In this document: piece after piece, positions 7,997 to 8,524 of the stretch
Layout of the letters: every line of letters begins with the position of its first letter
Numbering within the stretch: the stretch's first letter is position 1
Assembly: GCA_037440405.1 (NCBI GenBank)
Contig: JBBIUE010000120.1
Location: 1 to 8,524, forward strand
Origin: JANMGV01 sp037440405
GTDB lineage: Bacteria; Planctomycetota; Planctomycetia; Pirellulales; Pirellulaceae
Direction of reading: 5' to 3'
DNA: 8,524 nucleotides
Made by a program: the position numbers and the translations under genes
The notes under the pieces: model-generated
Database searches by the model: none
Told to the model about the DNA's origin: nothing
What the model saw: only the letters and a program-made list of their open reading frames with translations

Positions 7997-8066
7997 ACGG
8001 AGAAAATTCAAGAGCCCTGCTCGACGCCATCCTTACTTCAATGGCATGTTGAATTCTTCGCTTTAT

Positions 8067-8093
8067 CAGCCGCAGAGTACGAGCTCGCGGCTG
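8067..8093. repeat. 7-bp GC-rich inverted repeat (CAGCCGC / GCGGCTG)
   Basis: CAGCCGC at 8067-8073 is the exact reverse complement of GCGGCTG at 8087-8093, with a 13-base loop. It is followed on the plus strand by a modest T-run (GTAGTTTTC, 8102-8110), so it might help end transcription from the NRDE side, although the distance from the stem is too long for a textbook terminator. Confidence 0.4.
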
Positions 8094-8288
8094 CATTTGC
8101 GGTAGTTTTCAAGAGAAAACGAAATGTGATGGCGTTCCAACTGTACAGAACAAAATCTTGTCCGTGTGCGCATTGCAATTGCACTAACTACTCAACTTGG
8201 AACCAGCGATCTCGGAATCCTCGCAGTTCTCTGTGGCTACTTTTCAGGCTACAACCGGACGGTATCGCATTCCAGCTGACTAAATCAA

Positions 8289-8310
8289 CACGCCTTCAAG
8301 CAAGGGCGTG
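8289..8310. repeat. Compact hairpin CACGCCTT / AAGGGCGTG
   Basis: The eight bases at 8289-8296 pair with the nine at 8302-8310, with one bulged G and a five-base loop (CAAGC). The right arm contains the possible GTG start of the open frame at the window end, so the stem would mask that start if the frame is real. Confidence 0.4.
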
Positions 8311-8524
8311 AACGACGTTGCAGTCGGGTTTGATAACGTTTTTGGACGCTTCAAAAGGAGCTGTCGCCCCGACCTACGGCCACAGGCATTCGCCCACGAT
8401 TGGCTTATCGCCGAGCGTGCATTTCCGACAACTTCCTTGCAAGTCGCGTTCTCAAAAATGCAAGCCAGCAACGCGATCGCCATGGTCGAACGACTCAGGG
8501 ACGTGGCACCCAACCTCGAAGGCT
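8308..8524 (+). CDS. Possible partial open reading frame running off the right edge (unrecognised)
   Basis: The plus-strand frame is open from 8284 to the window end with no stop. The first possible start is GTG at 8308, giving at least 72 residues. I do not recognise the protein. It has a mixed, soluble-protein-like composition with DVAVGFDNVFGRFKR near its N-terminus and a helical part near the edge (SNAIAMVERLRDVAPNLEG). The GTG overlaps the TGA stop (8309-8311) of the preceding open frame by the GTGA pattern often seen in coupled genes, but that upstream frame has no good start, and the SD resemblance (AAGGG, two bases away) is poor. An overlapping minus-strand frame (8280-8513) is of similar quality, so the whole stretch may be non-coding. 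Confidence 0.25.
   Translation, partial: MNDVAVGFDNVFGRFKRSCRPDLRPQAFAHDWLIAERAFPTTSLQVAFSKMQASNAIAMVERLRDVAPNLEG

Larger units (their letters stand above)
7852..8307. other. 456-base region without a confident gene; hairpins and a start-less open frame
   Basis: After the NRDE gene I see no recognisable protein. Three structures stand out: a weak hairpin GGGAT/ATCCC (7901-7919) followed by a T-rich stretch (to 7936), a long inverted repeat at 7948-7996, and CAGCCGC/GCGGCTG at 8067-8093. The first may end NRDE transcription. Plus-strand frame 2 is free of stops from 7829 to 8308 (stop codon 8309-8311), about 160 codons, but has no ATG or GTG until the GTG at 8126. Its translation includes QKPFFIGRNGIGLW and a Cys cluster SCPCAHCNC near 8156-8182. 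This could be a decayed gene, a gene with an unseen start, or a conserved non-coding repeat that happens to be open. The short frames beginning at 7858 and 8126 are not called as genes. Confidence 0.35.

Noticed and set aside
8174..8183. 10-base palindrome TGCAATTGCA
   Set aside because: It is isolated and AT-rich in its core, has no second copy in the window, and lies in no recognisable promoter; chance is sufficient.
8280..8513. 77-codon minus-strand open frame at the right end
   Set aside because: It overlaps a plus-strand open frame of equal quality and has no Shine-Dalgarno sequence or motif. Both may be openings in non-coding DNA.

Overview
The window looks like chromosomal DNA from a planctomycete, most likely a Pirellulaceae relative. 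This rests on moderate GC, wide gene spacing, Shine-Dalgarno (SD) sequences present at some genes and absent at others, a FloA-type flotillin next to a small Pro-rich basic protein, and the style of the proteins. I had no database to test it. I see no mobile element, CRISPR array, tRNA or rRNA.

Layout. Seven genes lie on the minus strand from about 6771 down to 1. In transcription order they are a FabH-type 3-oxoacyl-ACP synthase III (5674-6771), a MacA-like periplasmic adaptor (4337-5596), a MacB/FtsX-type ABC permease without its own ATPase domain (3068-4309), an LpxH-like metallophosphoesterase (2103-2897), flotillin-like FloA (770-1852), a 178-residue hypothetical protein (175-711), and the first 57 codons of a 3-hydroxyisobutyrate dehydrogenase-family oxidoreductase (1-172, cut by the window edge). 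One gene on the plus strand, an NRDE/TANGO2-family protein (7069-7851), diverges from fabH across a 297-base gap. The last 670 bases hold no confident gene. They contain several hairpins, a long open frame with no start, and an open frame that runs off the window end.

How the genes fit together. The adaptor and permease are 27 bases apart and surely form one transporter, but the ATPase they need is not in the window. floA, the hypothetical gene and the oxidoreductase are close enough to be one transcript. Five of the seven minus-strand genes have envelope or lipid roles (fatty acid initiation, envelope export, possible lipid A chemistry, membrane microdomains). This may be a loose envelope neighbourhood, though the gaps argue against a single operon.

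I did not find a clear new biological system. The items most worth a second look are the transporter without an ATPase, the FloA partner protein in place of the usual NfeD neighbour, the GNHD (not GNRD) motif of the LpxH-like enzyme, and the structured tail at 7852-8524.
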